A program made the position numbers and the translations under genes. Below are positions 44,118-55,144 of a DNA stretch of 64,000 nt, piece after piece. The stretch is from Phanerochaete sordida. Taxonomy: Eukaryota; Basidiomycota; Agaricomycetes; Polyporales; Phanerochaetaceae. Position 1 is the stretch's first letter. Every line of letters begins with the position of its first letter. The notes beneath the pieces are model-generated. The model was not told the origin of the DNA and made no database searches. It worked only from the letters and a program-made list of their open reading frames with translations. Location: assembly GCA_019973155.2 (NCBI GenBank), contig BPQB01000006.1, positions 186,001 to 250,000 of the forward strand. Reading direction: 5' to 3'.

Positions 44118-46014
44118 ATGCGCTGGACGGTCCCACGCTGGCCGCTCCACCCTTCTTCGACGCCGCGCTGGCTCGCTGCGTACGTCCTGCTGACCCTTGT
44201 CACCGCAGCCATCCCTCCTGCACGTCATGTCCCGCCCATCAGCCCCGCCACCCTCGTGTACGCGCCGCAGGATGCAGCTCTTCCTCTGCTCCTCTCGCCC
44301 TTCCTTGTGCCGACCCTCCGAGCCCTGCTCTCGCGAGCCCTCCAAATTTCGTGGCTCTATTCCCACCTTCCCGCGACGTCAGGTCCCTCAGGCGCCGCTG
44401 TACAGCCTCGCCAGCTTCTCACAACCTACGGCGTGCTCCTCGCCGTGCGCTCGTTGCTCGGCTTCGTCTTCACCCGGTCGGTGGGCTGGAAGTACCCGGC
44501 GCTGCTGGCCCCGTACGCCCTCTACGAGCCGCTCTATGGCATAGTTCCTCTCCTCGTCGACACCGTCCTGTTTGGCGCGAATCTTGTTCCTGGCAAGATT
44601 GGCGGACATGATACGCTGCTGCGTTTCGCGCTGCTGGCCGTATGCGCCATGCTCGATGGCATGCCCTGGAGCTACGCCTCTGCAGCAGCCATCGCGGGGC
44701 TCAGCCGCCTTGCCCACACCTTCACCACACATCTGCACTCTGGGAATGTCTCTCCGGCGTATGCGTCGGTGCATGTGGAGGATGAGGAGGACATCATGCT
44801 CCCGCTACCGTCGCCCTACTTCCGGCCTGCCGGCGACTCCAGCAGAAGCTACCCCCATCTCACAAAATCCCGGATCATCCTCACAGCATTCATCGCCATG
44901 GGCGTATGCTGGATCTTCGGGAGCACCCCGCAGTACCTTCAGGCGTCACTTTCCCGCTCGCACAACGCACCCCCGCCGCCCTCCGTGCACATCCTCATGC
45001 TCACCTACCCGCGCGACAAAGACCCCACGAGCGACTACATGATCGACAGCATCCAGTCGTACCTCGACGGCTGGGCCGGCGCCGCGCTCGCGCCTTCCAG
45101 CACGACGCTCACGGTCTACGCGCACGCGGGCCCCGACGGGCGCCACCGCGCGTGGGGCCGCGCGCGCATGTTCTTCGACGCGACGCAGGAGCAGCGCGCC
45201 GCAGGGCCGGCACTGAACTTCGTGATGCACCCGCAGGACGCCTCGGGCGCGCCGCCGTCGCACTACGCGCACCTCGCGGACGCGCTGCGCTACGCGTACG
45301 CCGCCGCGCACGAGTGGACGATGGTCGTCGAGGACGACTTTGCGCTGTGCGGCGCGTGGGGCGCGCGCGGCATCGCGCGCGTGCTGGCCGCGCTCGGCTC
45401 GACGCTGGTGGAGGGCGCCGACGCGGACGAGCTCGTGTTTCCGGGCATCATAGATGACAGTGGGGATGCTGAGAAGAAGCGGGCGAGGTGGCGTGGGGCT
45501 TTCGTCGGCACGGGCGGCAGGTGCGTAGATGCTTCACTCGGCCTCGTACTGTGCTAATGTTCTTGACAGCGGACTGATACTACACCACACGCTACTACCG
45601 ACGCTCATCGTGCTCCTCGACCTCATCCCGACGCTAACCGCCTCCCTCGCGCCATACCCCCAGACCCCGCCCGACGTGCTCATCCAACAATGCCTGAGCG
45701 GCGAGATCGCGCTCTGCAGCGCGCTCCTCTCCTCCCCCTCCTCTCCAGACGACGCGTCCAACACGCCCGACACGCCCGACACGCCCGCGCGGAGCCCGTA
45801 CCCCGCGCTCCCGCGCGCCGTGCCCGTGCCCGACCTCCCACCGCTGCTGACGCCGTCCGCGCCGGCGGCGTTCCTCGTGCCCGCGCGCATGCTCATGGAG
45901 CACACCGGGCACGCGCTAAGCACGGGCGGGCGCACGTACGCCGCGGGCCAGTGGGCGTGCCGCTGGCGCCAGCCGATGCTCGGCAACCGCGGCGTGAGCG
46001 TGCTCGTCGTCTGA
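44118..46014 (+). CDS. Multi-pass membrane protein with a glycosyltransferase-like domain
   Basis: Two exons (44118-45520, 45570-46014) give 615 residues. Residues 1-285 have several hydrophobic segments (LAAYVLLTLVTAAIPPA, LLTTYGVLLAVRSLLGFVF, YGIVPLLVDTVLFGA, ILTAFIAMGVCWIFG). From about 290 a soluble domain begins VHILMLTYPRDKDPTSDYMI and contains WTMVVEDDFALC near 405, reminiscent of the acidic metal- and nucleotide-sugar-binding motif of GT-A glycosyltransferases such as the GnT-IV group. A region near 550 is Pro-rich, and the C-terminus is soluble. I cannot name a family with confidence; sugar transfer in the secretory pathway is inferred. Confidence 0.65.
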
Positions 46015-46770
46015 TTATGTGGGGATGAGGGTGTTGGTGGTGTGGTGTAGTGTATTTGTGCGTCGCACCGGGCGTGCGTCCCGTGGCGCGGAACTCGTTG
46101 CATGACCGGGCCTTCTACGACTGCAGGCAGACACGCGAGGACCCTCTGCCTGGTTAATCGTGAGCCACGGCGCCCACTGCCTCAACCAACCTTACCTCAA
46201 CGCTATGCACCCAGCCTATACCAGCCTGCTCTAACGCCCACGACCTGCACGACGGCTTCTCTGAGCCCTCCGCAGCCGATTATGACGCTCCCACTGTGGA
46301 TGGAGACCACTTATCGCGGCGTCGACGCGGTCGCCGGGCGACCGATGCTCAAGCAGCGCTACGAGGTGCGCTTCCCCGCTCGCATCTGGGGGCCCAAGAG
46401 GCCTGGCGCTCCAAGCAGACGGTCGTGGCCCCTTGAAGAACGCGTTCGGCGTGTTGCCGGAGCTGCGGGATGCGATGGGTGGGCGGGCAGCGATGAAGCT
46501 GCGGCTGCACTGGAGGCATGGCGACATTGTTCGTGATGCGGTTGGGGTATATGCTGAAGGATGGGAGGACCTTCCGGACTACGTCGTGTCGATGGAGCTT
46601 GTGAGTCTGACTTCGTAGACGTAGCCATCCTGCCTTGATGTACTTCGCTTCAAAGCAAATGTATGAATCACCTGACCGTGGTCCCGCTGCACGAAATGTA
46701 CAGGATATCATCTTTCGTATCAAAAGTTTACACTTGTCTTCAATAAGCTTGATGATACGATTCTTGACAA
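46015..46770. other. Intergenic region with one doubtful small reading frame
   Basis: About 750 bases. An ATG at 46282 opens 85 codons (MTLPLWMETTYRGVDAVAGR), and a frame at 46433-46618 (AFGVLPELRDAMGGRAAMKL) could be joined to it by a short intron, but no splice pair gave a convincing product and I recognise no family. AT-rich sequence follows to 46790. Confidence 0.25.
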
Positions 46771-46913
46771 CAAGGGGCAATGATTAAGGCGCCGTTGGTT
46801 TCCCTCGGGAGCCCGAAGGCCCCGAGGTACTCGTCCCGGGGACCACGGAGAGGTCGCGCCAGGACGGCCCCGTAGGAGCCGCCCTTCCCCGGGGGACCTA
46901 CCTTATGCCCGTG

Positions 46914-47501
46914 TTATAACTGTAAACAGTCAGAGTAATGGATGATAAATAAAGAAATAGCAATGCCTACGACGACCCAGGCCCCGCAGCGCGCAAAGGG
47001 CACCGCGTCGGGAGCGTCGGGGCGGGCAACGCCGCCACCGATGTGCTCACCATATAGCCCGGGCCCAGGGCGCACAACGGCAGCCCCGTTGGGAGCGCAG
47101 AGCGCTCGACCGTCCGCCCATGAGTCGCCGCAGGCACGCCAGACAGCGCCGCCCACGCCCAGGACTCGCCGAGGCGGACCCCGCAGGGAGCAGCCGGCGC
47201 ACAAAGGCGCCGGGCGGTGCTCGACCACCAGTGTGGGCGGGCCGTCGCGAGCACGACCGAGGCCGCGCTCGGGGGCGTGTCCAAGCCACAGCCCGCCCTC
47301 GAAGGAGTCGAGAGTAGGACGCGCACAGGGCGCGCCCACGTCCGCCGCCGCCCGAGGCTCGAGGCTGGGCCTTTCGGGAGCAGCGTGCTCGACCGCAGAG
47401 CCATCGGGCGGGACGGGCGCGCCACTGCGGTCACCAGTGCAGCCCACCGTACAAGGCGGCGCGGGAGCCCCGAGAGGGTTGCTCGACCGCCTGGCTGACA
47501 C
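46914..47501 (-). CDS. Hypothetical reading frame in the left repeat arm, possible C-terminal membrane segment
   Basis: An open frame of about 195 codons runs outward from the arm's TATA box. It has no ATG at its upstream end; translation would need a spliced leader, and a GTAAGC...TCTAG intron lies between the TATA box and the frame. The product is Pro/Gly/Ala/Arg-rich and ends in a hydrophobic stretch (GAWVVVGIAISLFIIHY). The matching frame in the right arm is stopped by TGA at 49040-49042. GC-rich DNA easily leaves frames open by chance, so coding status is doubtful. Confidence 0.25.
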   Translation of the reverse strand: MSARRSSNPLGAPAPPCTVGCTGDRSGAPVPPDGSAVEHAAPERPSLEPRAAADVGAPCARPTLDSFEGGLWLGHAPERGLGRARDGPPTLVVEHRPAPLCAGCSLRGPPRRVLGVGGAVWRACGDSWADGRALCAPNGAAVVRPGPGLYGEHIGGGVARPDAPDAVPFARCGAWVVVGIAISLFIIHYSDCLQL

Positions 47502-47674
47502 CGGCGAGCGCGGCGGTGGCGAGGGTGCTTGCGTCGCCGTTCTAGACGACGAGGTCAGCTACGAAGACAGCGACGAGAGAAGAAAACACGCTTACCACGG
47601 GCTGTCGTCGAAGGGGGCCGTTGTAGTGGGAGGAGGGGAGACCGAAGTCTGGGGCTTAACGGCGAGGGACGTGG

Positions 47675-47686
47675 GGTATTTATACC
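47675..47686 (-). promoter_or_regulatory. TATA box facing out of the left repeat arm
   Basis: The coding strand reads GGTATAAATACC, itself palindromic. It is conserved in the right arm at the equivalent place, followed in both arms by similar sequence (GCCGTTAAGCCCCAGACTTC here). Confidence 0.45.
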
Positions 47687-48465
47687 TGCTCGACGCGTCC
47701 GTGTTTGCCAGTGTTTGGACCGCGTTCAGCGCGTTGTTTGGCCACGGCCGGCGAGCTGTGGCGGCAGACACGCTGCCGGGCACCGAAGCCTCGCCGAGAG
47801 ACGTGCTTCGGAGGGCCATGCGCCGTGCGCCACGCCGGGTCTGCCAGCAGAGGCCAGAATGGCCGCCGGACTCGGCTTCCGAGTCCGGCGCGAGGTAGAG
47901 CGACCTGCGTGCGATTTGTCTGCTGCCCGTAGAGTCAGCGTTCGGCAGAAGCATCGTACTTAGGCTGGTCTGTATACACACCGAGGACATTTCTCGTGGA
48001 CGCCACCGGGTAGGAAGAGGGAGCAACAAAGCGGCGCACCGGGACGAGGCGCAAAGCGTCTACAGTATTTGTCCAGGTCCGAAATAGGCAGTCACTCAAG
48101 TTCCCGCTTTGACTTCGACCACCACCCGACGATGTAAGTCGCATATTCCCTGAGGCATGCAACGCGCTGAATTCTCGCAGACGGTTTACGCCCATCAAAT
48201 TGGATAGGATACGCCGCGCACGGGCAGCTCCGGGCGTGCTGCCGGCACCGCGGTCGCGGTGCCCCGCTCGCCGACCACACGGCCGCCGGTCGCGCCATTC
48301 TCGTACTCCGGCCGTGGACCCCAGCGGAGGCGGTGCTCCACTAGACGGCGGCGCCGTGGCAGCCAAACAGCGCGGCCGGCGCGGCCAAACAAGCCGGACG
48401 CGTTGTTTGGCGCATTCCACAAGCGCGCACGTGGGCGCGCGACGCGACGCGTCGCGTCCCAAGGG

Positions 48466-48473
48466 TATAAATA
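48466..48473 (+). promoter_or_regulatory. TATA box facing out of the right repeat arm
   Basis: TATAAATA in the context GGGTATAAATACCCC, then GCTGTCAAGCCCCAGACTTC. It mirrors the left-arm box, so the two would drive divergent transcription from about 780 bases apart. Confidence 0.45.
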
Positions 48474-48700
48474 CCCCAGGGCCTTCGCTGTCAAGCCCCA
48501 GACTTCGGTCTCTCCTCCACCCACGACAACCAACTCTCCTCGACGACAGCCCGTGGTGAGCGCGCTTTCGTCCCTCGTCGTCGTCCGCCATACTGAGCTC
48601 GCTGTCTAGAACGGCGAACGCAAGCACCCTCGCCACCGCCGCGCTCGTCGGTGCCAGCCAGGCGGTCGAGCCATCCTCTCGGGACTCCCCACGCCATCTC

Positions 48701-49042
48701 GTGCGGCGAAGCGAACCGGCGACCGCGGCGCCGCGCCCACCAGACGGCTCTGCGGTCGAGCTCATCGCTCCCGAGAGGCCCAGCCTCGAGCTTCGGGCGG
48801 CGGCGGACGCGGGCGCGCCCTGTGCGCGTCCTACTCTCGACTCCTTCGAGGGCGGGCTGTGGCTTGTACACGCCCCCGAGCGCGGCCTCGGTCGTGCTCG
48901 CGACGGCCCGCCCACACTGGTGGTCGAGCACCGCCCGGCGTCTTTGTGCGCCGGCTGCTCCCTGCGGGGTCCGCTCCGGCGGGCTCTGGGCGTGGGCGGT
49001 GCTGTCTGGCATGCATGTGGCGACTCATGGGCGGACGGTTGA
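48701..49042 (+). pseudogene. Right-arm counterpart of the left hypothetical frame, interrupted by a stop
   Basis: The frame matches the left arm over about 110 residues (GAPCARPTLDSFEGGLWL is identical) but ends at TGA where the left arm has CGA, a C-to-T change in a CpG. Beyond the stop the same frame would lead to a similar hydrophobic end. A frameshift near 48690 also separates it from its upstream part. Another frame (48651-49235) stays open through the whole arm, so the true frame, if any, is uncertain. Confidence 0.25.
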
Positions 49043-49362
49043 GCACACTGTGATCCCGAAGGGGCTGCCGTTGTGCGCCCCGGGCCCGGGCGAGATGGTT
49101 GAGCGCACCGGCGGCGGCGTTGTCCGCCCCGATGCTCCCGACGCGGTGCCCTTTGCGCGCCGCGGGGCCTGGGTTGTCGCAGGCACTTCTATTTTCCTGC
49201 TAATCGTCCATTACACCTACTACTTACAGGCATAATACGGGCAAAAGGGAGGCCCCCCGAGGAAGGGCGGCTTCCAGGGGCCATCCTGGCGCAAACCTCG
49301 GGCGAGTACCCAAGGGCCTTCGGGCTCTCGAGGGGAACCAACTGCTCCTTCATGCCCCTCTC

Positions 49363-50626
49363 CCCTCCTCCTCCTCCTCTGCGGAGTTTCGCTTGGCTCT
49401 GCCAGCCGACGACGACTGGCCTATCGACGCCTTCGTGCCAGGCTTGGGCCGCAGCTGGACGTGGACCAGCTCGGGGTGCGGCAGGCACGATAGCGTTCGC
49501 TTCGCTCGCCACGACGTTTTAGAGCCCCTGATTCAGCTCTAGACGCGTGCAGGGGGACGGTAGGACGGTCACAAAGACCACGCGGTGGCCCGTGTCGTAG
49601 AACTCTTCAGTAAATAGTCAGTAAAAGAATCAGGTACCCACGATCAGTAACGTCTGTCACGACGCGCACCCGCGTCGCGTGCCGGCCCACCGCGGCGAAC
49701 ATGAGAGCAGCCAACGCCATCCCACATGTCAGTCGCGTCGTCGGCGCACCAGGCCAGAGTAGAAAACACACCAGCCGGCGACGGCGAGGCGCTCCTGACG
49801 TCAACCCGAGCCCCGATGGCGCACCGGCGTCGGGCCCGCGCAGCATATATACCGCGCTGTCCACCCACGCGCGCATGCGAGTCTCCGCCCCTGCCCCTGC
49901 CCCCGCTCCCCGCCCCCTGCCCCTGCCCTCGCGCGTCCCCGCCGCTGCACTGTGCACGCCCGGCCCCAACATGCGCGCCACGCGCCTGGCGCCTCCTCGG
50001 CCAAATTGCCCGAACGACGTTCTGCGCTGACCTCCCCCGACCTGCACGACAACGCGCGGTGTGCTCATCGTGCGCTGCGCTTCGTCAGCGGGCGTGCGAG
50101 CGCAGGCGGGTCCTGCGAATTTTACCTCTGCGCGGGCCGTCACCGCGGCTCGTGGGTGCGCCTGGCGGACGTGTCCTCGGTCTCGGGCCCCGGAGAACCT
50201 CCTGGGATCGACGGGTGTGGCAGGGCGCTGTGCTGGCGACGTCTAACCCCGCAACGCCCGCTGCTTACCTCTGTCTCTGGCGGTGCGCACTGCGCGCGCG
50301 CCACAGCGCTGCGGCTTGCGACGGCGCAAGCGCGCGTGCGCGCGGACGGCGTGCGCGTCGGGGACGTTGGCCGGCGCGTGGGAGGATGCCGCGGGACGCG
50401 TACGCGCACGGGCGCCTGGGGCCGGGGGCGTGCGCCGCCGTGCGTCACGCGCGGGGTGCCACGTCGACGGCGGCGGAAGGGCATGGAAGACGTCCTGGCA
50501 CGTCGATTATGCGCCCCCGATCCCCTCCCAGCCGATATAAGCTGGGCCCCGCGCCGCGGCCCTCCCCACCCTCGCACACCTCTGCACACCCTCGCACATT
50601 TCTCCTAGCCCCCCGTCCCGCGCACG
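49363..50626. other. GC-rich intergenic region upstream of the MAPEG gene
   Basis: About 1.26 kb. It begins with pyrimidine tracts (CCTCCTCCTCCTCC) and has TATATATA-like sequence near 49848. Long open frames here, including 49726-50766, are products of GC-rich composition with no recognisable protein. A GATATAA at about 50533 lies about 90 bases before the MAPEG start and may be its TATA box. Confidence 0.4.
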
Positions 50627-51277
50627 ATGTCGATTGTCCTCCCCGAAGGGTGCGTGTATGTGTGGTGTGTGTGTGGGCGCGGCTGACGCGCGGCGCAGTT
50701 TCCAGTACACGACCGCCGCGGTCGTGTCGACCTTCTGGCTCACCTTCTACCAGACCATCCGCGTGAGCCGCGCGCGCAAGGCCGCAAAGATCGACTATCC
50801 CCAAGGTGCGCGGCCTGCCCTCGCCCCACTACCGCAGCTGACACCCTTCTCTAGCGTACGCCGAAAAGGCCGAGGCCGCCGCGTCGAAGGAGGCGCAGAT
50901 CTTCAACTGCGCGCAGCGTACGTCCTTATCCCCCCTCGCCGTTTGCACGCGCCGCTGACCCCACGCACAGGCGCACACCAGAACACGCTCGAGTGGCTCC
51001 CGCAGATCATCGGCTCGACGTTCATCGTGGGCCTCAAGTACCCGTACCTCGCGGCGGCCGTGTGCGGCACCTGGACCGCCGCGCGCTTCCTGTACACCAT
51101 CGGCTACGCGAGCGGCGACCCCAAGAAGCGCAACCTGTTCGGCGCGGGCTACGTCAACGGCCTCACGATGCTCAGTGCGTGCTTTGTCTGTGCGGTGTGT
51201 GCTGTGGCTGACGGGACAGTGCAGCGTTCGTCCTCGGCGCGTCGTCGTACACTGCCTACCAGCTCGTCACTGCTTAG
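50627..51277 (+). CDS. MAPEG family microsomal glutathione S-transferase (MGST3-like)
   Basis: Five exons (50627-50649, 50699-50805, 50855-50917, 50971-51174, 51225-51277) give 149 residues, the family's normal size. MAPEG proteins are four-helix trimers of ER or mitochondrial outer membranes that conjugate glutathione or reduce lipid peroxides. The sequence has helix 1 (AAVVSTFWLTFYQTIRV), the signature FNCAQRAHQNTLEWLPQII, helix 3 with GLKYPYLAAAVCGTWTAARF and the end GLTMLTFVLGASSYTAYQL. The FNCxQRxHQN motif is the most diagnostic. The last acceptor (51224) gives Thr-Phe at the junction; an alternative acceptor shifts frame. Confidence 0.92.
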
Positions 51278-52487
51278 ATCTAGGAGTCTATCTGCCAATA
51301 TTACAGCTTTTAATCTCCAACGACGAGTGTGCCAGCTCTGCGCCCCACTTTGACGAGAAAGCTCCTCGCGCCCAGTCGAGGTGCGCTCCCCTCCACGCCG
51401 CGCATCCCTCGTCTCGCGTCTCCCATCCTTCCGACGGAGATCCCTGCGCGAAGCACCCAGCAACCCGTCACATCCTGCGATCCCACGTATCCATCTGAGC
51501 AACCTTCCGCGACTTTGCGCTGGGGTTGGCGGTGATCGCTCCGAGAAAGCTGCAGACGTGCGCGTGAGCAGCCGGCGCCGAGGCGTCGATATACCAGGAG
51601 GCGCGACTGCCAAAGTAGTCATGCGGGCGCGGAACCGCTGCGTGCTCACCTGTCCATCGTGTCCCGTCTTCGGCTCAGCGCGCGCAGGTGCTTCGCCTGA
51701 CGTCCACGCACTCTGAATCGACATGGCCAGCCTCTCAGCACGAAGTGCAGCGCCTCGCAAGTGCATTTTCCGTCGCTGGAGCAGACGCTCAATATTCAAT
51801 ACTGCAGAGTCCTCCACCACGAGCCACGACAGTGCGAAGGAAAGACGTGGATGAGCGAACGCGGCCAAAGCATACGCGCCTTGAGAGCGAATGGCACCCG
51901 AGCAGTGCCCGCGCGTGCGACGGGTTCCACACTCCTGGCCTGGCATCGCAGCCACGGCGTTCCTAGAGAACTGAAGTAAATAGAAATAAAAGTTAGCGCT
52001 CTGTACAGATATGCATATATGGAGGCTGGTACATAATGCATACGCACCGACGGTCTCGATGACGAAACGGACTGCGAAGTGTAATGTTCAAGCGCCCATA
52101 GTAAGTAATGATGCTTATCTCCTTGAAAATACTGCTTACCTGTTATTTATCCGTAACCTTATTCACTTCAACAGCTTGGTTTATCAGCATACTTCAATAC
52201 GATCAACTGAAACTTATTCGCAGACGTCCTCTTCACGCCACTGTCCGGACCCCGACGGAGCGCAGAATGTCAGAGTTGAGCAGCGCGCGGAAACAGCTTC
52301 GGAAACAGTCATGCGCTGCAGGCAAAGGCGCTGCGCACCGGACATAGTACACGAACTCACGCTCAGACCAGTCGCGCTCGCCGCTCGCGATTTCGAAAGA
52401 GAGCATAAAACAAATGACAGATAAATACAGCGCAAGATTCAACCCATATTCCTGTTCTTCTTGATTGCCCACCCCCACGACCTGCGT
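51278..52487. other. Convergent intergenic region
   Basis: About 1.2 kb between the MAPEG stop and the 3' end of the DUF6533 gene. A 268-residue open frame at 51149-51955 on the minus strand overlaps MAPEG exons and looks like chance. The stretch 51975-52215 is AT-rich. No gene, RNA or repeat recognised. Confidence 0.4.
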
Positions 52488-54177
52488 CTACACCTTCGGC
52501 CAGTGAATCTCGCCCAGCTCTATCTGCTCACACCTTGACACGGCCTCGGGGGCGCACGGAGCAAACACCAAGCTGCCGGGCCAGGGCTCGCCGGAGCCGG
52601 GCTCCTCGCCGCTGGAGTCGTACTCGCCAGGCGGCGCTGTGAGCGTGTCAATGCTGATGCCGGACATGAGCACCTCGCGCAGGTTGAGGATGATGCGCGC
52701 GACGATCACGACCGAAAGCGCGTGCGTGTGGTTCAGGAGCAGTGCTGCGAGGGCGGCGTGCGACGCTGGCAGGAACACGTAGAGCAGCAGGCTCGCAAGT
52801 GCCTCCCTGGAGGTGCGTCAGCGGCGCGGCGCATGAAGGGCTGGGAGACGCACGAGAAGAGGATCAGGAAGTACCAGAGTGTGTCCCGCAGGATCACGCG
52901 GACGAGCCGCGTTTTGCCGAGGCGGACTGCACGCTGTTAGCGCGGATACTGTACGCCAGGGTATATATGCGACTTACATAGATGATAGAGCCGCCCAACG
53001 GTCGCGACAAATATAACGAAGTCGAAGACAGTGGAGGATATGTAAGTGATCATGCTGGCCGTGCGCGATATCCCCACGGCGTCGAATGCGCAGGTCAAAC
53101 CTGGTAGTGGCAATGGATGAACTAGACATGCGTGAGCCACTCAACGGAACGCGGATGGTTACACTGCCAGATTATAGACAATCTTACATGACGCCTGGAA
53201 ATTGGATAGGATAAGACTTGAGATGAGTCCGAGATCGCATAGCTATGGGACGACCTTTCACTTTGCACGTGTGCAGTAGGACGAGGATGATACTCACGAT
53301 GACCAGCGCTGCTAGGAGCCATTTCGCCTTGCTGTTACGGGAAAACGTCGCGTACGTCCGGAAAGTCAAAAATACTGCAGATAAATCAACTCGCTGAGGT
53401 ATGGTTTAGGGGCGGAGAGACTTACCGGTAATGGGAATGACCAAAGAGAAGGACAGCCAGTCGCCGATGTAGAAGTAAACTTTGCAGAACTGGTGGAATG
53501 TGCGTAAATTATATGCCTGTAGCTGTCACACCAAGACGCACTTCGAGCGGAGCTTCTTCCCATACATAGTCTAAATGACGTTTGTGAGCCGTGCGAGCGT
53601 AGTAAGACCAAGCCAATGAGGTCGATAGACGTACAAACAGTATTCACCGCCATAAAGATCAGGTTTCCGTATCGGATGAGGTAGTATAAAGCTGTTCCTC
53701 CGGAGAACCTCTTGGACTGCGAATGAAAGGAGTATATCACCGCTATAGACCGACCGGAATGCGTCATGCACTCACCCAGATATATTCTCGCTGGAGGTAC
53801 TAGTATTAGCGAGGCTACGGTACCCGTATGCAAGTGAACGAAAATGATTCACCTCTCTGAAGCAAATGATCAGATCATACCCAGCCAAGAAGCGGACGAT
53901 AATGCGCACCGAGCGAGCGTCAGGAAAATGTCGTAGAGCAGTAGTGTCAAGCTTGAGACTAGATATACTTCGTGACCACGTAATAGGAGGCCTGTAGTTG
54001 AATGCTACCTACCAGTCACATACTGCACACCTTCAGCTCATGCCCCATTTATAAAACGATGACGGGGCGTACCTTCACCATCTGAACGTCATTCTCAGTT
54101 CGAATGATCTCTCCGAGTACCGAGGCTAATTCGCCGGGGTCGGTCGAGGTTGTGGAGTTGTTCAGGGCAGCACTCAT
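52488..54177 (-). CDS. DUF6533-type multi-pass membrane protein
   Basis: This family is expanded in Agaricomycetes and has about seven helices; function is unknown. The gene starts MSAALNNSTTSTDPGELASV at 54177, and hydrophobic exons follow: SSLTLLLYDIFLTLAR (the DUF6533 core, near 53930), SKRFSGGTALYYLIRYGNLI with FMAVNTVC, ALVIVSIILVLLHT, and VRLGKTRLVRVILRDTLWYF with LILFS (52926-52854). The last exon (52806-52488) reads EALASLLLYVFLPASHAALA and ARIILNLREVLMSG before an acidic tail. About seven or eight exons are needed; I fixed the last two boundaries but not all others. An adjacent stop (TATATCTAG near 53960) is read as part of an intron, which is unproven. Confidence 0.7.
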
Positions 54178-54517
54178 GAGAAATAGGTCAAGCGAAGGGT
54201 GCAGAGGGTGGCGCAGAGCACTCGAGCGATATTTAGAGTGCTCAGATACTACAATATTCCATCGAAAGCCTAGCAAAAATGCCGGCAGAGATTACCCGTT
54301 CGCACGCAACACATGTTCACGGCGCATCGCATCGACGGAGTACTTGCCAACTTCGAAGAGGTGATCGAGATCAGGTGCCAGGGAGCATCGGCGAACCACA
54401 CAAGGCTATTGGATATGCCACGAAGATGGTAGGGCATGGATTGCTGCACGCACGGGCCGTGGTCGTCGGGGGGCGATGGCAAGGTTGTGGCAAGGCGCCT
54501 CGTCGAGGTCCAGAACA
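54178..54517. other. Short region between the DUF6533 gene and the large CACTG element
   Basis: About 340 bases including the presumed DUF6533 promoter. The large element is inserted about 340 bases upstream of that start codon. No gene recognised. Confidence 0.35.
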
Positions 54518-54536
54518 CACTGTGGGAAGCAAACCC
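54518..54536 (+). repeat. Left terminal inverted repeat of the 3661-base element
   Basis: Nineteen bases starting CACTG, identical in inverted orientation to 58160-58178; similarity drops at once beyond them, except for scattered ATCCAGT words. Confidence 0.85.
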
Positions 54537-55144
54537 GAATTCTGAAATAGGATTATCCAGTGCGGAATGAGTGGGTGACCCTCTGCGAAACAACGGGAAA
54601 TCCAGTTATCTGCGGTACTGGATTTCCCAATTAAAGTGAGCAAGTTGGTAGGCGCCCGTCGGAAAATCCAGTACTTTGTGCTAGGGACTACCAGTACCTT
54701 GTGGCGGGTTCCCCAGGGATATGACGAGCCCTGTAGATAATACTGGATGATCCAGGTGAGATGCATGGTAGATCCACTACATATCCTCCGGGTTTCCGAC
54801 ATGATACAGGTAAATCCAGTTATTATCAGGGGAACCTCCTGCTTCTTGTGCAGGACCAATGTCATGTATTATAGGCCACGTCGTAGGTACAGAGCAATCG
54901 CTATACAGTACAAGCCTCTAGCTGCACTCAGCCTGACCGCGGTGCACCCCTCCAGATGCCGGACAAGTGGATAATGTGCGTCTCGACAGATCTACCAGGT
55001 ATCAGCCAGGCGACGGAGCGGTGGGATAGGCTTACCTCGACGGGCAAGGGGCGCGCGTGAGCCGTCCACCGCATGGGCGCGCGTGCGGAGCGCAGAGGGG
55101 CGCGCGCCGCCGACGTGATGTTTGGATGTCCAGCGGCCGAATCG

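Larger units (their letters stand above)
46771..49362. repeat. Large imperfect inverted repeat (two arms of about 1 kb facing each other)
   Basis: The left arm (about 46771-47770) and right arm (about 48360-49362) are reverse complements with many substitutions and small indels. Outer edges match around GTTGGTTTCCCTCG/GTTGGTTCCCCTCG, and inner parts match through a TATAAATACC box and the sequence after it. About 600 unpaired bases lie between. Arms are highly GC-rich except for an AT-rich outer stretch of about 60 bases. I found no short terminal repeat or target duplication at the outer edges. It may be a head-to-head duplication, a foldback element or a pair of divergent genes. Confidence 0.75.

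Noticed and set aside
43553..44212. 219-residue minus-strand frame between the Nudix and glycosyltransferase-like genes
   Set aside because: No family features and it overlaps the start of the better supported plus-strand gene.
49560..50000. A third, shorter copy of the inverted-repeat arm near 49600-49860
   Set aside because: Only weak resemblance (a TATATA box and an AT-rich end ACTGACTATTTACTG); no convincing alignment by eye.
49726..50766. 346-residue plus-strand frame running into the MAPEG gene
   Set aside because: Pro/Arg/Ala-rich, crosses the MAPEG first exon and intron in another frame.
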